This document shows positions 62,325-64,000 of a stretch of DNA of 64,000 nucleotides, piece after piece. Position 1 is the stretch's first letter, and every line of letters begins with the position of its first letter. The notes beneath the pieces are model-generated. The model was not told the origin of the DNA, did not search any database, and worked only from the letters and a program-made list of their open reading frames with translations. Made by a program: the position numbers and the translations under genes. Source of the stretch: Winogradskyella undariae (lineage in GTDB: Bacteria > Bacteroidota > Bacteroidia > Flavobacteriales > Flavobacteriaceae); contig NZ_JABTEL010000008.1 in NCBI RefSeq assembly GCF_013285155.1, positions 1 through 64,000 on the forward strand, read 5' to 3'.

Positions 62325-64000
62325 CTATTCTTTAGAGAGTTGGTCTAAGAACATTTTAATGGACACCTCTGTAGGTATGTTTAGTTTTTTCTTTAATCGG
62401 CTTCGGGCTACTTTTACCGTATCTGGTGTTACATTTAAGATGGTGGCCGTTTCTTTTATAGACAAATTCATTTTAGTTAATAAGCAATAGCGAATTTGTG
62501 TATCTGATAGGTTTGGATATTTGTTTAGTAATTTAGCCGACATGGTTGGGTATTCAGATTCTATTCTTTTTGTAATAATAGATACATCAGAAGCAGATTT
62601 AATAAGGTCGTTTACTTTTTGCTTAGCAGCTTCTAACTTTGGTATTACTGGTTTTTTTATTTCGTTTAGTTCGTTTTTAATTAATGTTAGTGTTTCTATA
62701 CGTTGTGATAATGCAATAGCAGAAGCTTCAAGTTCGTTTTCACGAAGTATAATTTTTTCTTCAAGTAATTTTTTCTCATTATTCATTAGAACTTCTATAA
62801 TTTTTTCTCCTTTTTTATATTTTCTAAATAATAGAATACTTCCTAATAGTAAAATTATACTTGCAAGTATGGCACTAATAGTTAAATAATAGAGTTCCTG
62901 TTTTTTGTTTTTAATTTCTAACAACTCCATGTCGAAAAGCATTTGTTGACTTTTTTGTTTTTCTTTGAGGAGTTTTATGTTAGAGTCAATATAATTGGAA
63001 AGCGCTTTTTTTTCATTAGATCTTAAACTGTCCACTAATGCATCTTTTTTTTGATATATATCTACAGCTTTTAAATATTGCTTATTCTCTGTGTAATATT
63101 CAGCCAGTCTATCGTAGGAATCTTTTTTATATTCAGAGCCATGTGCAAGTTTAGAGGCTTCTTTTCTGTAGGTAATTGCTTTGTCTAGATTTCCTGCCGC
63201 ATGATAGAATGTGCTTAAATAAGCCGTGTTATTAAAAATAAGCTGATAGTCTTTGTTTTCTAAGCAATATTTTCTCACAGCTAGGGCCGAGTCAATGGCC
63301 TTTTGGATATCGCCTAAGTTATAATAATCATTTGCTAACTTATTTTTAGTCCACCAGATTTCTGGAATGTCATTATTTTTTATGGCTAATTTTAATAGTT
63401 CTTTATGTAAAGGATAGCTTTTTTCAGGTCTTTTTTTGTGAACATAATTTGCAGAAATATTTTTTAATAAAAGCTTTTTTGTAAAATCGCCTACATTAAC
63501 AGTATCTTTTAATAACGGGGTCAGTACTTCGAGTGCTTTATCGTATTGGAATTTGTGGTAGTAAATTTCAGCGATTGAGATGTTGTAGGCTATAAATAAT
63601 TTTGTATCTCCCTTTGAAATTAATGGATAAACCTTAAAATAGCTTTTTAAGCCTTGTTCGGGCAATCCAAATCCATTAGCTAATATTTGCCCTTTATTTA
63701 AATAATATTGAGGAAGTTTTAATCTTTTAATTAGTAGGGTATCTTCTTTTATACTTTTTGTAGCCATTTTTGTTTCAAAAAGATCGGCATAATGTAAAAC
63801 ACTATCAATATTTGGTTTTGAATTTACGCCATAATACCACATTAATGATTTATAAGCGGAAAGTATGCCTTGGTCGTAAGATAGTTTTTTTGATTGTCTT
63901 AAAAGTTTGTTATGCACAAAATAAGCTTCTTCAGAAGCTTGTCCGTAAAATTGATTGTGTAAACTGTCTAAATCACTAATTTTAATTAAGGGTTCATTAT
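62325..64000 (-). CDS. TPR-repeat transcriptional regulator with C-terminal LuxR-like HTH (partial at the window end)
   Basis: The frame is open to the window edge: upstream of the GTG at 63917 it encodes EPLIKISDLDSLHNQFYGQA and SEEAYF, so the true start lies beyond. About eight TPR repeats in the exported or N-terminal part are followed by one membrane helix (YLTISAILASIILLLGSILL), a coiled coil and a C-terminal HTH with LSDTQIRYCLLTKMNLSIKE and TATILNVTPDTVKVARSRLK. It is the kind of membrane-bound TPR regulator common in Bacteroidota. The stop is at 62325. Confidence 0.85.
   Translation of the reverse strand, partial: NEPLIKISDLDSLHNQFYGQASEEAYFVHNKLLRQSKKLSYDQGILSAYKSLMWYYGVNSKPNIDSVLHYADLFETKMATKSIKEDTLLIKRLKLPQYYLNKGQILANGFGLPEQGLKSYFKVYPLISKGDTKLFIAYNISIAEIYYHKFQYDKALEVLTPLLKDTVNVGDFTKKLLLKNISANYVHKKRPEKSYPLHKELLKLAIKNNDIPEIWWTKNKLANDYYNLGDIQKAIDSALAVRKYCLENKDYQLIFNNTAYLSTFYHAAGNLDKAITYRKEASKLAHGSEYKKDSYDRLAEYYTENKQYLKAVDIYQKKDALVDSLRSNEKKALSNYIDSNIKLLKEKQKSQQMLFDMELLEIKNKKQELYYLTISAILASIILLLGSILLFRKYKKGEKIIEVLMNNEKKLLEEKIILRENELEASAIALSQRIETLTLIKNELNEIKKPVIPKLEAAKQKVNDLIKSASDVSIITKRIESEYPTMSAKLLNKYPNLSDTQIRYCLLTKMNLSIKETATILNVTPDTVKVARSRLKKKLNIPTEVSIKMFLDQLSKE

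Overview
The window is strongly AT-rich and reads as a chromosomal segment of a marine-type member of the Flavobacteriaceae (Bacteroidota). Five things point there. Starts lack Shine-Dalgarno sequences. Many promoters show the Bacteroidota -7 box TAnnTTTG, best seen before rpsF. One protein carries a type IX secretion C-terminal domain. Surface-type lipoproteins with acidic stretches after the lipid cysteine are common. Family content fits too: SatD/DUF3307, DUF4252, DUF4270, DUF4907, DUF4421 and a cyclophilin-FKBP fusion. I see no phage, transposase, tRNA, rRNA or CRISPR array.

Positions 1-18,400: a 115-bp tandem repeat array opens the window. It is followed by a dual-domain prolyl isomerase, a PfpI/DJ-1 protein, a secreted beta-helix protein and an acyl-CoA thioesterase. 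Then comes a DUF3307-satD pair preceded by a very regular ladder of eight inverted half-sites, followed by rmuC. A btuFCD-like ABC importer lies divergent from a 35-residue membrane peptide and a YncE/BtuG-like surface lipoprotein, which suggests cobalamin or another chelated nutrient. Next are an S41 protease, an ECF sigma/anti-sigma/DUF4252 operon with an autoregulatory-looking promoter, and purB.

Positions 18,400-30,650: a haem-binding protein, a glycosyltransferase and a pseudouridine synthase whose N-terminal domain has no normal start codon. A four-gene operon (HAD dehalogenase, SDR, DUF6503, peroxiredoxin-like) is linked to a TetR repressor by two matching palindromes. A sirtuin, a SpoU methyltransferase, a DEAD-box helicase with a structured leader and an ITPase follow.

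Positions 30,650-44,800: mainly housekeeping genes: hpf, rlmH, nadC, priA, the rpsF-rpsR-rplI operon and hisS. Also here are BrkB, DUF2147, an orphan LytTR regulator, a phosphodiesterase and a MacB/FtsX-type permease. That permease has the same ECF-type promoter pattern as the sigma operon, so the two may form a regulon.

Positions 44,800-64,000: a more accessory zone. It holds an outer-membrane barrel and DUF4270 pair, and a kelch lipoprotein-DUF4907-histidine kinase-LytTR regulator locus with a broken barrel gene in front. Then come a DASS transporter, pncB, a TPR sensor kinase/response regulator pair, a decayed gene, and a possible small RNA. After these are a CPA1 antiporter, a T-rich spacer with 11-bp phased repeats and a decayed partial copy of the antiporter region. 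The window ends inside a TPR/HTH regulator gene.
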